Of a stretch of 64,000 nucleotides of DNA, positions 22,001 to 35,245 are shown piece by piece; the first letter of the stretch is position 1, and the number at the start of each line of letters is the position of its first letter. Source of the stretch: Camarhynchus parvulus. Lineage: Eukaryota; Chordata; Aves; Passeriformes; Thraupidae. The notes beneath the pieces are model-generated. The model saw only the letters and a program-made list of their open reading frames with translations, searched no databases and had not been told where the DNA came from. The translations under genes and the position numbers were made by a program. The DNA is taken from assembly GCF_901933205.1 (NCBI RefSeq), contig NC_044581.1, forward strand, positions 13,915,501 through 13,979,500, read 5' to 3'.

Positions 22001-25000
22001 GAGATTAATTATTTCATTCTAAAATAATTTAACTTGTATTCTAAAATAATCATGAAGCAGAATCTGGCAGGAAAAGTAATGCCTTTACTCTTAACAGTCC
22101 TGTAAGACTCTGCTAACTATTCTTTAAGCAATGAATTCCTTTTCATGTCTGTTGAACAGCTGCAGCCAGTTGTCTGCGTGATTTATGGGCTACTTGCCTG
22201 ACAATTCTGGGGTAGTTAGTTGGTCTCATACACTGTTGTAGCATTTTGTGAATATATTATCAGATGGTGAAGTCTCTGTTCTCTTTGGATTTTAGTGTTG
22301 TGACGTTTCTGAAAGGACAAGGAGGAATGAGATGCTGGAGGAAGCCAGAGAGTAGCATTGTCAAAGCTGTCAGGCTGACACAGTTCTATTTCCAAAAGCA
22401 GCTTACCTTGCTTAGGTGTCAGGAGACAAATAGGTTTCTGAAATCAGGTTCCTGAGCACCTAAATCATTCTTGACAGCGTTTAAAACTTATGCATGTTGA
22501 ATGCACTTGTTTAAGTTCTCCCCTTCTTGAATTTGGAGTAAGTTTAGTTCTTTGCACTAATCCATATCAAATCAGTGGCTTCAGTAGATTTTTTTTGTTT
22601 AATTAGATATGTAAGGAAATATTACAAAGACCAAAGTGTAACAGGCCATGTGCAGCACAGAAATGGTTTCTTTGGCTGTAAGGTTACCTCATGAGTTTTC
22701 ATATATGTAACATTTAATTCCAATTAATATAAATATAGCAATGTCTGAAGCACACCCTGTTTGCTGAGCTGGCCTCTATTGAGTATAGCAAGAGGAGAGT
22801 TCATAATCTCTCCTTTTTAGGATGACCATTGTTTGATGTGGTGCTCAGTGGCCTCTGAATATTTGTGAGTTGCAGTTCCCCATAACCCAGACACTCTCCC
22901 CAGGCTGTCAGAAATTTATTGGACCTGGTAGAGCCCCTTCCAGGCACAGCATGAGGGTCACCCTTAGGGCAGCCCAGAGAATCTTGCAGCTGCTTTGGCT
23001 CTGCAGTCAGTCCTGGCTGTACTGGTTCTGTGGCAGTTCTGTACACAGTCCCCTGGGGGGCTGTCCTGCACCCTTCCTTGCCTGGTGGAGTGCAGGAGGG
23101 GCTAATATACATGCACAGGGACCAGAATTAGTAGGAGCAGAGATATAAGATAACTACTCTTGGATGTAGAAGTGGGTATTAGAATGGAGATTATTTCTTG
23201 CTGATATAGTCAATAAAATTCTTTATAGAAGTGGGTGAAGGAGGAGTAGGAAATTATGGCAATCACAGAGCTGTGGTGTTATGGCTCAACATTTAAAATC
23301 ACAGTCAACAAATGCATAAATTACCATGGCAGTGCAGTGCATTGTGCACCATAAAAATATTTGAAAGACTTATTTACACTCAGATTGACTGAGCTAATGT
23401 TTTTGCCTCATATGATTAGCATGAGTTTTCAACTGCTTGTATTCAATATTCTACAATAAGAGTTGCATTTATCTTGAAAAACACAAAGAAGTGAACAGGC
23501 TTATTCCTGGCGTAACTTGGGCACTCACTGCTGAAGGTGTTTGGAGCCCTTGTGCTGGTTCTGGTATCCCAGGGATACCTGAAGGGTCTGAAGGCGGCTC
23601 TGTGCAGCTCCCTGGGACAGGAGTGGAGGGCTTGGCACCCACGGGCCACCAGCACCATCCACCAGCTCCATCTCACTCCACGAGTGCCCATGTGGGTGCC
23701 ACTGGCATCTCCAAAGTTCTGCTGAGTGTCCTCATGGAAAAGTGAAGCTTGGAGTGCAGGCTGGGGAGAGGAAAAGGGCAAAGCAGAGAAGGAAGAGCCC
23801 ATTTGTTTATTATCTTTTGTGTGTAATTCATACTGAATGTCTTGCTCTCTCTCTGCTGTAATGTGCCCATACTGGGTGGCAATATGGAAACTAGTTTGAT
23901 GATTGTGCAGCATAGCAGTTAAAATTTTATTGCTGAAAAGATAAAACTGGGCTGCACACCCCTGTTAAACTTCAATCTTGCCTTTAAACCTTTCAGCAGA
24001 TGTCAGACCTCGGGATGGTTCTATATAATCAAAAGATTTTCCAAGAAAAACAAATCTCTTAGCTGTTGAGGATGAAATTGGGAATCTTTCCATTCTGCAG
24101 CCTGGTGCAGCCATGCAGATTGCTAAAACAAGCATTTCACTGTCATTATAAAGGGCCACACCTGCACAGGTAGGAGTTCAGGGCAGCATTCAGGACAGAG
24201 CCACACAGCTCACCAACCACCAGAGCAGGTCCTACACTCTGACTTAAGGATGCTCTTGTTTAAGGAAAGAACTTGGGCAGTTTCCTAAATTCTATCCTGG
24301 TTTACAACTAATTGAAAAATGTGCACACTACACTTTTCTGAGGGTTTTCCTGCACTCTTGGTAAGCAATTGGGGTCTTGAGGTAGCTTAATTTCATATAC
24401 ATATGCCCATGTTATCACAGGTCATTCAATTTAAGATACAAGTCTACGGTTTTTGGATTTCCCTCCCCCCAAAAAATCACTTTTCATCTTAAGTGTCTTG
24501 CAAATATCAGAACAAAATGCAGACAGAGGCAGGAAAAAGTAGAATGTATCTAAATTTACATATTGTTTTGTTCCAGAAACAATGTTATTCTCACTAGTCT
24601 CATTTAACTGTCGTTCTTCAAAGCATCATAACTCATTGCTTAGTCAGCACAAGTCATGTGGTATCAGTAGTGTCTCCTTGTATTTTTCATGCACTAATTT
24701 ACCCCTTGAGTTACTCCTAATTTACCCTAATGGGTTACAATCAATGCAAGTGGTAAAGTTGACATTTAGGTGTACAGTTTAAAGTTCTGTTTTTTCAGAG
24801 TATTTTCCTCAAGGTCTCAAATGGCCACAGGGCAGGAAGAAGTAAAAGTCACACATCTGAAAAAAACCATCTTGCTTTTGAATCCTTGTCAGTGCTTGTG
24901 GTGGAGTGTCCCCTCTGAGTGTGAGGTGCTGCCTGTGGGGACAGCAGCAGCAGCTGTGCCCTGGGTGTCCCTCCCAGGCAGGGCTGGTAGCCCAGGAGTG

Positions 25001-28000
25001 CCATTGTGGGGCTGCATCTGGCTCTGCCAGGGCAAAGGAAGGGAATTCAATGTCAGGGTACATTCACCTGCTGAGGGAGCAGTGCCAAGGTTGAGCCTCT
25101 TGAATTGTCTAAGGAAAAACTCCGGTGTGAGGGCTGTGATTTTTGGGGAAAAATGTGTTTAAGAAAGAAAGGAGGAGGTAAAGGCCTATTTCACCCTTGA
25201 TGAATCATCCTATCTGAATGAGTATGGAATTCTTTTACACCTGTGATGTAGAATCATACCTTCATGCTGAGGTGTGAAAGGATAATAAAAGCTCTCTCTC
25301 TCCCTGTGGGAAGGCAAAGGGGCTCTCAATGAAACCCCAGCGAGCAAAGCACACGGGCACAGGCTGGGGTTATTTTACTGTAACATGAGTGGCATTTCCC
25401 TCCAGCCCTGCCAGGGCTGCTCTGCTGGGTTACAACACATCTCCAGCCAGGACAGGAGACTGCTCTGGTATTTTCTGTCCTTGATCTTTGGCTAAACTGA
25501 AAGTGAACTACTCAGATCTGACTGAAACGTAAAATATTCTGGTCAATTTTTATCTTGTTCAAGGCATTTCTTTAATGAATTCCCTTGGTTAGGTGTCTAG
25601 AAAGGATCAACTGAGGAGCTCAGGGACTCTTCAGACCTAATAGGACCAAGATTAATCACCTATAATCACCTATAACTGTTAGAAGAGAGTGAGTTGTTAA
25701 GTTGCTCTATCATACCATGATAAGTAAAAGTTATTATTTTGAGCAAAATGAAAGTAGTGTGAGACCATGGCAAAGTTTTTCAAAGCTATCAAAGTGAAGG
25801 ACAGACATAAAATGAAAATTATTTAGGAAAAGAAGAAAAGGCCAAAGACAAGTTGAACGTGAAATAGAGTGGTTGTTTGATCTGAGGTTTAATGTTCCCA
25901 AACAATGATCTACACACAATGATTGTTGTGGTCAAGTAGAGTTGTAGCTATGCAAGACTTGGAGTTTTTTATTTTAATAGACACAGAAAATTGGTAGACA
26001 AAAATAGTTGGAAAGCATGACAGGAGTTTTAAAAGTAATATGTTTAAACATGGTATTGGTAGAATGAAATGTTTTTGTGAATACTGACCACTAGATCTCT
26101 GTCAAAATATTACAGCTATATCAGTTGTTTCCTTTGAGTTTTTGTCACTTGGGTTTTAGACATTGTTCACCTAAAATATCCCCCACAATAAAAGGAAAGT
26201 GTTTGGTTTACATTCTCTCCTTGTCCATCATCACCCACAGCTGCTGCAGTTTGGCAAAGCACAGTAAGCTTACTGCCAATATTCCTTCTTATTGTGCTTG
26301 ATGTGTCTGATGCTAAATGCTGCTTCACTCTCAAGTAATTTAATTCATGGTCTTTGTTACCTCTTCTGTACCCTAAAAGAACAAATAAGTGTGCAGTAAA
26401 CAAAAGGGCCACCGAATGGGGAGGCTCAAATGGTTTGGCAGACTAAGTTGTAACCTTTCTGGGATTGAGAAATTTAGTAAAGAATATTAGAAAAGGATGT
26501 CCTGTTTCTCCAGTTTAGAAATCTTTCCAGACCTAGGATTGGAGGTTATTTTCAAGACTGAATATGATTTGTGCTGTGTTATTCCAGGGGTCAGAGTTCA
26601 ACATTCTTTAATAGCCAAATTTTCTATTGACCTCAAAGAGAGCTTTGTAGGGGAAAGGACTGTGGGATTCAGCTCACAGTGATTTCTGTTCTTTTTTAAT
26701 AAGGAAAAGTCTTGGCCGGCTAAAAAATCTGCATTCCAATGAAGTACTGGTCCATCATTTGCAGAGTAAATGTACTGTTTAATATTAAAGAAATGATTCA
26801 GTCTTTTAGTGGCAAAGTTCTTTCAGGTTATTAAAGTAGCATTATAATTTCTGTTCTGCTGGTGTCACAAATGAAGTTCTGCAGGATGGTCGTGACCAAT
26901 TAGCAGTAGGCTGAGCCTTGAAAAGGATCATTTTAATCACTTCTTTCTATCCAGTGTTCAGTTCTTCAGTGTTGAATGAAGGTTTGACACTCAGTAGATT
27001 ATCAAATCACTGAGCATTTCTCAGATTTTTTTAAAACACTACTTAGCAGGGCTCTTATCAGTAGCAAGGTCTTGTCCTGATGTCCTAATATAGTGTTCAT
27101 TCCTTACATGTACTTTTTCTTCACTGTGTGGTGCAGAGTGATACAAATAGCTGCCTTCAGCTAAGCAGGGACCCGGTGACATTTGGGAAGATGCTCTTTT
27201 AGAACAGGTTTATAGTCCAGGCAGGCCAGAATACATCTCTGCACACTGGAAGGTTAATCAGCTAGAAAGGAGAAGAGGGGGTTAATGGAGTTAAGCTGGT
27301 AGCTGACAAACATTTATTATTAGGAAATGGTAATTATTTGATATTCTAACAATGGACTTCTCTTTTCTAGTATTTCTTTTCCACATACTTCCATATTTTA
27401 CCATCCTCCTTTAAAAAAGTTGCTTTTCTACAAGCTTACATCATAATTAGTAACAAATGTAGTGTCACAGATCATTCTAAGTATCAGAGTATGAAGAGAA
27501 GAATGAGGTTGAACGTACTTGTAAGATTTGAAAGTACAGAAGAAAGGGTTTGACTGATGTTCAGAGCTGTTTGCAGGGGAAGAAAGGCTATTCATCTTGG
27601 TTTCTGGATCCAGAAATTAGCCAGGCTCCCTCCTCTTACAGCTGTGACAAATGTTTCTTACAGCAACGCTAGTGGGAATAACCTATTTACAGATAATGTG
27701 AAAAATGAAAGATGATAAATCACCTCTTGATAATGGAGCTTGAGAAATTTTAAGCTAAAAATGAAAATGGGTATTTATGATGGTTCCAAGGATGCTTTTA
27801 ATAGCTGTCTGTTCCATTTTCCCCCCACTGTCTAGTGTACACAATGCTATAAAAACACACCGGGCTTTTTGTGATAGAAGTGTCATTCAGAGTTAAGAGA
27901 TTTCTGCATGGTTATGCACACTCATGGTTCTGTGGCTGCCTGGTGGCTGGAGTCTTCATTTCCTGATGCCTGGATCCTTTGAGTGCTGGATTGTTTGACA

Positions 28001-31000
28001 AGCCATATGCCCATTTCCCTGTATATATTCAAGTGGTTCCTCTTTTCCCCTGTTCATTCTGTATTGCTCTCTTTTACAGATTTATTAAAAATGCTGTAAA
28101 TATGATAAATTTGTTATTGTTGTTTAAATTCGCTATTAGCATAAACACAATCCCAGAGCAGCACATTTTTCAGGAAGGCCCGTAGAACCTTACCTGCAGT
28201 GGGTAACCTGGGCTGTGTCCCTCCCTGAGGTGTGACAAGAGCCTCCTGTCCTGCTGTGCCCTGGGAGAGCAGCAGCTGAAGTGTCTGCAGAAGCATTAAA
28301 TGGCCTGTGTGTGCAGCTGCTCGGGCTGCCACTTCCACTAAACCCTTCTCCTCTTCTCCTGGGGTGTTTGCTATGGTAGATTGCCTGCAAGGCTTCCTTC
28401 TGAGCCTGGGCCTTCAGCCAAAATAAAAGCCAGAGACACATCAAAGCACTTGCTTAGAGGATCACCAAATATTACTTTAAAATAGAATAGAAAAAAGTAT
28501 TTCCTCTGAAACCCTAGGCTGAGCATGGAAAATATTTTGTAAAGGAGAAATTTGGAAATCCTGGGGAAAAGTAATTGTTGGACAAATGCAAGTGGTTGCC
28601 AAGCTTGAAAAAGGACATCTTGGGAGCAGTAGGCTTCAGAAAGGCTTTCAGCCACTACAACTTGATTAATAGAAATGATAACTGCTGAAGGATTTTGTGA
28701 ATAATCCAAAACCCATGGCATTGACAATAAAGCTTGTGAAGTGCAAGCAAGAGATTATTTTGTAGAGCCTGACTGAGAACCAATTTGAACTTGGAGTGGT
28801 GAGTTCCCCAAAGAAATTGAAGAGAAATATAAATATATTAATTAAAGAGAAAGGAATTAAAGGGAAATATAAATATATTTTTATAATATAAAATATCTTT
28901 AATTATTTGTCTTTGTCAATACAAAACACATTTCATGCTGAGGAAGCCTGGCTGGCTACAGATGATATTACCCTGGGCAGGCAAAGGAGGTGCTGAGTTT
29001 CAGAGGCTCTGGTATAAGCCAACACTTGAGCTATGGACTGGCTGGTTTTGTTCAGTGTAGCTAAGTTGGTGTCAGACCTCTTAGTTCTGAGGGGTTCCTG
29101 GACAGCACAGAAACCTGGGGAAAATGTCTCAATGCTGACCAAGAGACAAATCCCACTGATGCACCCCTGCTTATTTAATTGGACTTTTATCAAGCTCAGG
29201 ATCTGATCCCTCACGAGTAGGTGTGAATTACTTGCTCAGAAATGTCCCAGAATTACTCTGCCCACTGATGAGCTTGTCTCCCCTTGTCTGGTGCCTGCAC
29301 TGAGCTGTGCTGTCACTGCTGGGGTCCTTCTCCTCCCGTGAGCAGAGCGCTGCACCGATCGAACCGTGCGCCGCAAACAAACCCTCAGAACGTGGGCACC
29401 AAGAGCAAATACTCAAGGTTGTGGACATCAGTCTGGGATCTTAACCTGCCTAAATATTTGTGAAACACTTTTTCTAATTATGTTCCCAGTGCTGGTAAAA
29501 ATATAAAAGGCTCCTGAAGATACTTAGCAGATAGTTTTAGATACCTGCAGACTCTGCTCATTGTTTTCTTTTGTTCATCTGTGTGTTCATAAAAATTGCT
29601 CTTCTCTGTCAATTATTTTCAGATATTTCCATTTCTTTTCTAAATTTTAATATTTATTTGCTTTCTTCTCTGGAGAGTACAGAGCCCCTGATATCCTAAA
29701 CTGGTACACTTTGATGTGTGAAGGTGAAACATTTTTCTGCAGTATTAACAGCAGTGAGGGGGATTTAGCACTATGTAGCACTACAATACAGAGAAATAAT
29801 CTTCCCCAAGACACAGAGACTCATTTTATATAGGGGACTGTCTTTCATATTGAACTATTACTACTGAACCCCAGAATAAGCAGCTTTTACCTGCTAATAT
29901 ATAACTTCAGAGCATCTGAGATTAAATTGAAGGGAAAGTACACTTAATTTATACCGTTCATATTTATTCACCATATTTCTTTGAAGGCAGGTTTTAAACA
30001 TGATAATACAAAAATATTTGCTTTTCAACATTTGCTATGAATTAAAGTCTCTGCTGTAACCACAGAGCACATGGGTTTGCTACAATCCTTATAAGGTTAC
30101 AGATTTGGGTTTGATACTTTGATTATTCCTCCACAGAGGATTTACAATTTCTCAATTTGAAATGTATTCCTGGGAAAATACTGCTGATCTCACTGTCAGG
30201 AATATATCCTCTCACTATCCTATCCTCAGTGAGGAATATTTGTGGTATGCAAGCTTAGAAGAAGATTTCTTTTTGTGTGAGTAGGTAGATTACAAAGCCT
30301 TGTTGTAATTCATGTCTAGAAAGTTATTACAGAACATTCTAGATTAAGAAGAAAATGTTAGACCTTAAATTACTTGAGAGCAGCTCCTTCCCCAGGAGCT
30401 CACAGCAGTGCTGCACAGTGCAAAGGGCCTGTTCTCTTCAGTTCCTGCTGAACATAAGCGTTTCTCTCCATGGCAGTTTGCTGAGTGCCCTTTCCCTTTG
30501 TTTATAAAAATGCCCTGCAAGACACTGATTTTTCGGATTTAAATGTACAGCTAAGCAGCCTGCTCTGATTAAATAATTATTTTTCCTGAGGGTATTTCTC
30601 TTTGGTACTTCAAGAAGGATTTAAACATCTCTAACCTGCTAGTAATGCATGTGTGGTATCATCATGCTTAAAAACCCATGTTAACAAATCTGTGTTGGCT
30701 GGAGGTTAGGCTTTTGCAGTTTGCTGCCAAGTGGTTTGGGATGTCTTTCGTGACTCACTTGTGGGTTTGCAACTCAGATTATGCAGTATCTCAAATGTGT
30801 GCTGTGAATTTTAATTCCCTTTTATGCTCTTTCTGTTATGGGTGTGGAATGAGGAGCGGAGCGAGGAAATAGCAGTAAGAGGCACTGTAGTATGAAAACA
30901 TGCTTATAAGTTATTTGATGTAAAATTGCTACAGATTGTGCAAAATAAATATTTGTGAGTATTTTTAAAAACTGTAGAGATTTATATTTTATGTTTGTAT

Positions 31001-31180
31001 TACATTAATTTGTTGTGTTCTTATACAGATCTATGCCCATTCATGCCTACTGATCAGTTGTCATTATCCTAAGCCCTCAACAGGATGTTTGCTACAATTA
31101 ACTTCAGTACTCTTGTTCAACTTCATGGTCATTCAATTATAACTTTTGATCTTCAACATTTAAGTTAGTTTACGCCCTTG
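19061..31180. other. Long non-coding stretch, probably intron of the plus-strand gene
   Basis: About 12 kb with no supportable exon. GC-richer, CpG-poor patches occur near 22920-23100, 23500-23760, 24890-25080, 25380-25450 and 28200-28340. Several acceptor-like pyrimidine tracts are followed by short open frames (for example 21588, 22297, 26514), but donors and phases do not converge on one model. A near-duplicate of about 18 bp (GAAATATAAATATATT-type) occurs twice around 28825-28880. At least one missing exon of the gene should lie somewhere between 17.8 and 42.8 kb. Confidence 0.5.
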
Positions 31181-31185
31181 GATTT

Positions 31186-31275
31186 TAACAAGATGGGGTT
31201 GCTCAGAGCCCTGTCCAACCCCATCCTGTGGATGGGATGGAGCATCTCCCACCTCTCTGCACAACTGAAAGGTTG
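31186..31275. mobile_element. CR1-like LINE remnant
   Basis: The order of words matches, from memory, the reverse complement of the 3' part of CR1 retrotransposons: GTTGCTCAGAGCCC, then GTCCAACC, then GATGGGATGGAGCATC, then CCACCTCTCTG. The middle segment between the second and third words is shorter than I would expect, so the copy is internally deleted. There is no open reading frame and no terminal octamer repeat. CR1 is the dominant LINE of birds and is also present in other sauropsids, so this supports the avian or reptilian assignment. The boundaries are approximate. Confidence 0.5.
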
Positions 31276-31279
31276 CCAT

Positions 31280-33297
31280 AGGACTTCTCAGGCCCTTATT
31301 ATACATAATAGTTTCTTCAGTGCTCTGGGTTTCTTTTCTGAGTTTTTCTACAATTTCTTCTTTCAACAGTGTTTTATGGTGCTTTTCCTGTTCCTCTCTT
31401 TGGCTGTGCTTGATCTTGTGTTAAGTAACTTTTATTTCCCTGTGTTAGAGGCAACATCTCTGTCTCTATAGCTCAGAAGGATTTAAGAGATGGCAGGAGG
31501 TGAAGGATCTATACCAGCAGCCTGTGTCTGCCACTGCTGTGCATGCATTGGGCAGGATAATAGGTGCTGGGGAATAGAAATGGTCTTTGCTTTCCTGGTC
31601 TAGACACTGCCCTGAGGAAGTTACACCCACACTTTGGAGGCTCTGTGGGAATGGCCTCAGCAAGCTCAGCACTTAACAGAAAAGCCATCCCCTTCCCAGT
31701 GGGGAGAAAACAGAGGGGAGCAGTATCTGCAAGACAGGAAACAAAGCAATTATCAGGTTTATGACTGTGCTCTTCTGTCCTGCCCTGTGCTGTGGATGTG
31801 TTGCTGGGAGAGTTTACTGGTGCCTTGAGCCTCCCTGCCCACTCCCATTGCTGCTGGGGCAGCCTCTGCCCTGTCCCTCTTGTCCTGAGCACCAGCTCAG
31901 GCAGCCCCCAGTGCTCTCAGCCTCTGCCAGGGAAGAAAAGCTGGGCCACAAACCACATGTCCAAAGGAAAAATTTGAAAAGGGCAATTTTGATGAACACT
32001 TCCTGTTTCAAAGTTTTCCCTCCTTTACTAAAAAAATGCATGAAAATGAATGATGATGTAGAATTATTGCATCCCTAATTGAGCACACTTGCAAACATTT
32101 GCTACCTTTTGTTCTTTCTAATCTAAATTAGAATCTGTGAATAATAATGTGAGGGGGGCACAAAAGTAACCCTTCTGAGCAAAGTGTCAGTATGGGAAGT
32201 CTTACCGCTTGGAGCAATACTTAAGTGAGCTAAATGCTGCCTGTGAGTGTCAGTAAGCATCAGAGTATAATACTTTACCAGTGCTCCTTGTTCCTGGGGC
32301 TGGTCACTGTTGAGTCTGTCACAGGGACTCCAAAATTGTGAGCAACTTGCTCTGACCAAGGCTGCGATATCCTCAGTCAGTGCAGTAGCTGCAGTGTCAC
32401 TTGTTGCAAAAGCTTTGATCAATTTTATTTAGTTGCTTTATTTTCTCCATCAGTCTTATGTTTAGTTAAAAAACCTGTAGAGAATGTGTAAGGAAAAGAA
32501 GACCTTAAGCTGTGGTGTGGAGTAATCATTAAGAATGTGAAACATATTTCAAATGTTAGTTATGTCTTAGCCAGACGATCCTAAGGGTTCTGTAGGTCTC
32601 TGTCTTCAACAAACCAAGCTCAGGAATGGGACACACAAGATTCCACAATAATTAATTATTAATCATATTTGACATTTACCTAGCAGAAAATTACATTGCG
32701 TTCCATACATTCCAAACGATGGTATGGTACATACACTCTCTCCCCTCATTATGTGTTATATGCAGGATCTTTTCTGCTAGTCCTGAATGAATAACTGTTA
32801 CAGATATTGTCTCAAAGATCTGACTAATTCTCAGTACCTTTTCATTTTCCTAATCTTAATTAAATCTGTGACTCAAGAGGATGCATGATGAGAATGAAAA
32901 AAGTCAGCTTGTATAAATCAAAAGCAGTGATATGAAATCACATCAATCAGGATAAAAGTGTCTTTTGTACGTAGACTATTAAGCACTTCTTCTTTACCCC
33001 CTGGCCTTTTTGTTAGTTAGATTGAAGGGACAGAATTGCTGTTCAGCTCCTGGAGCAAACAGAGGGGGGGATTCTGCAGCTGGTACAGAGGCCTCTTGTG
33101 CAGAGGAGCTGCACTGCATCTGATTGCTGAGGAATGAGCTGTGCTCCCAAAGAGCTCCGGCGTTTTCCCTTCCGCCCGCCCCAGTGCAGCCACTCCTCCT
33201 CCCTCGGCCTCTGTCCTGTCCAAAACCCCCCTTCCTGCTCATGTCATTGGAACCACAATCCATGTGGGCTGTGGTTAAATAAATCCATGTGGCTGTG
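31280..33297. other. Non-coding stretch with GC-rich patches
   Basis: AT-rich sequence with GC-rich, CpG-poor patches near 31600-31950 and 33030-33260. The latter has a few CpGs at about 33157-33178. Overlapping frames on both strands near 31509-32078 reflect composition. No splice-site pair or recognisable product was found. Confidence 0.55.
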
Positions 33298-33302
33298 GGT
33301 TC

Positions 33303-33861
33303 TGTCGTGGGCTGGGGGCTATGTACAAATCATGAACAGGATGGGACTGCTAGGAACACATCTTGAGCTGTTTTATTTTCCAGCATCAGTCTCATTAAAT
33401 GATTATGACAATGGGAAGATGCCAGCAGCTCACATCCCAGGCAGCAGATGAAGAATTTAATGTTACAACTTACTTTATAAGTTTTTGGACCAATCACACA
33501 AAGCAAAAGCACATTGACAGTAGTTCTATCCAACCACTATAAGCACACGTACCTTTAGTTAAAACAATGCCTGCTTATTTTGAATACAATGCCTGCTTGC
33601 AAGCATTAAAGTACAATGCACAGAGCTCCATTATTAAGCGTAGAACTTCATATCTTGCTAGATAAACTTTTCTGCAGCTTAGGGAATTATTCTAGACAAG
33701 CATTAGTACACAGACCATTGTTCTATTTGTCCTTACTTTTCTATTTATATAATTTTTCTGCTGACCAATCTTATCTACGTAGCTCTAATCACAGTTCTGC
33801 TGTCTCTGAGGCCTGTCTTTTGCACCTTTCCCAAAGCCCACTGATTTTGTAGATTCCCACA
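33303..33861 (-). mobile_element. Solo LTR of an endogenous retrovirus (ERVL-like), copy 2, with 5-bp target duplication
   Basis: This is the better preserved copy of the family also seen at 8920-9490. It begins TGTCGTGGG and ends TCCCACA, giving TG...CA termini on either strand. A perfect 5-bp direct repeat, GGTTC, flanks it at 33298-33302 and 33862-33866. On the minus strand it has a TATA-like CTTATAAAGTA (about 33471-33481) with AATAAA (plus TTTATT at 33372-33377) about 100 bp downstream, so it is oriented minus. A 5-bp duplication is characteristic of ERVL-type integration. No internal gag/pol/env lies beside it, so it is a solo LTR left by recombination. Its duplication differs from that of copy 1, so the two are independent insertions and do not bound one 24-kb provirus. 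Confidence 0.85.
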
Positions 33862-33866
33862 GGTTC

Positions 33867-34990
33867 CAGCCTCCCCCAGTGAGGGTCAGACCAAACGAGG
33901 AGGCAGCGGTGTCGGAGCAGGGCTGGGGGCACAGGCAGGGTCAGCTGTGCCTCTCTGCACAGTGAAATACCAGGAGTGGAAATCCAGCCCTTGGCACAGC
34001 AAAGCAAGACTCTCCTCACTGGCTCCAGCACCATGTCCAACTGACAAAGTTGTGTTTATTTATGGCAGTAGCTGTGAGTTTGTTAGAGTGCCATAGTGTT
34101 TGCAGGAAATCACACAAATTGCTGATTCCAGTGGATCAGACTCTGTAAGCCTGGGTTGAGCAGAGGATGTGTAAGAGTTTGCAGGAACTGCTTTTCTTAA
34201 TTTGACAATGTCTTTTGATAAACTGATGCATCTGTGGTGCATGCTCAGAGCTGTCTGGTGGTATAAATCAGGCACTACTTCATTAGTCTAGCTTGAAACC
34301 AAGGCAGGATGGAGAATTTTATGCAGTTCTGAGATTTTGCCAAGTCTTTGGGAAGTAGGATAGGAAGTGGTTTATTGTAAATCAATTTGGCCATATGCTG
34401 TTACAGTAAGTAACAAAGTTTACTTGATTCACATATAAGCATTGGAACAGCAAACTAATAAAAGGAGATGGTTTAGTATTTTACATATATCTATATATAA
34501 CCCCTGATATTCAGTCAAAATATTAAATTCAGCTATTTTTCTGTCCAGACCCTTTGAAATAGAAAGATATTAAGACCTTGGGGCAATTTGACTGATAAGA
34601 AGTTGATTTAGTTTCATCTGTTGAATTCTTAGCTTAAAAAAAACATGTTTGGGTCTGCTGATTTTTTGGTTTATTCTTTGTTCAAAGCTTTTTTGGCAGA
34701 TTTACTGTGGGCAGCTTTTGGCATAATTGAATTGATAACACTGGGACTGGGGACTGGATTGCCCCATGAAATTAGAAAAACAGAACACTCCTTCCAGTGA
34801 TGGAAAGTGCTGTTTTCCTTAGGAGTCTGACTGATGGTAAATATTCCCTTGGAGAGCTTCAGAAGGGCTGTGTGGCACTTGGCAAACGTTTTGATCAATA
34901 TTAAAATTCCAGGTGCAGCTTCCATGCATCTAGGGGAAGACTAATCCTTTTTTATTTAAACTGCCATAGCTGTGTTAACTTTCCCTCCTT
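33867..34990. other. Non-coding stretch after the LTR
   Basis: A short GC-rich patch (33870-34030) is followed by AT-rich sequence. A GTAAGT donor-like site at about 34407 has no convincing partner. No gene was seen. Confidence 0.5.
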
Positions 34991-34994
34991 GCAG

Positions 34995-35245
34995 ATCCCC
35001 TCTGCGCAGCCCTAGAAGATGTGGAAGCAGCAGCTGCACACTCTGTCGCTCAGGAAATGTATTAAAAATGAAAGGAATGCATGTCTTGAGCATTTTGTCC
35101 TTGCGCTATTTTGGTGCAGAACATCATACATTTAGTAAATATGTGAAGATACGAATGCCACAAAGTCACTGCTTGAGATCTCTGAATTTTTGTTTATCTG
35201 GGTTCAAAGTCAAGTATTGCCTGCGAGTATGTCTTTTTGAATAAA
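34995..35245 (+). CDS. Weak candidate for a 3' terminal exon with a polyadenylation signal
   Basis: A strong acceptor (AACTTTCCCTCCTTGCAG) is followed in one frame (entered in phase 1) by PLCAALEDVEAAAAHSVAQE and then M-Y-stop at 35063-35065. An AATAAA lies at 35240-35245, giving a UTR of about 175 nt. The other two frames either close at once or read as Ser/Arg/Cys-rich sequence. It sits on the same strand as, and inside, the large intron of the proposed gene, so it might be an alternative terminal exon, an exon of a nested transcript, or chance. Only about 22 codons support it. Confidence 0.25.

Noticed and set aside
22297..22412. An internal exon in phase 2 following the 17447 exon
   Set aside because: The acceptor is good, but the donor (AG/GTGTCA) is weak and the exit phase does not lead to the 42829 exon.
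26514..26682. An open segment after a good acceptor, entered in phase 2
   Set aside because: About 56 open codons without a matching donor or polyadenylation signal; within chance for this composition.
8920..33861. The two LTRs as the ends of a single 24-kb provirus
   Set aside because: Flanking pentamers differ (GTTGT versus GGTTC), each copy carries its own candidate duplication, and no retroviral internal genes were seen between them.
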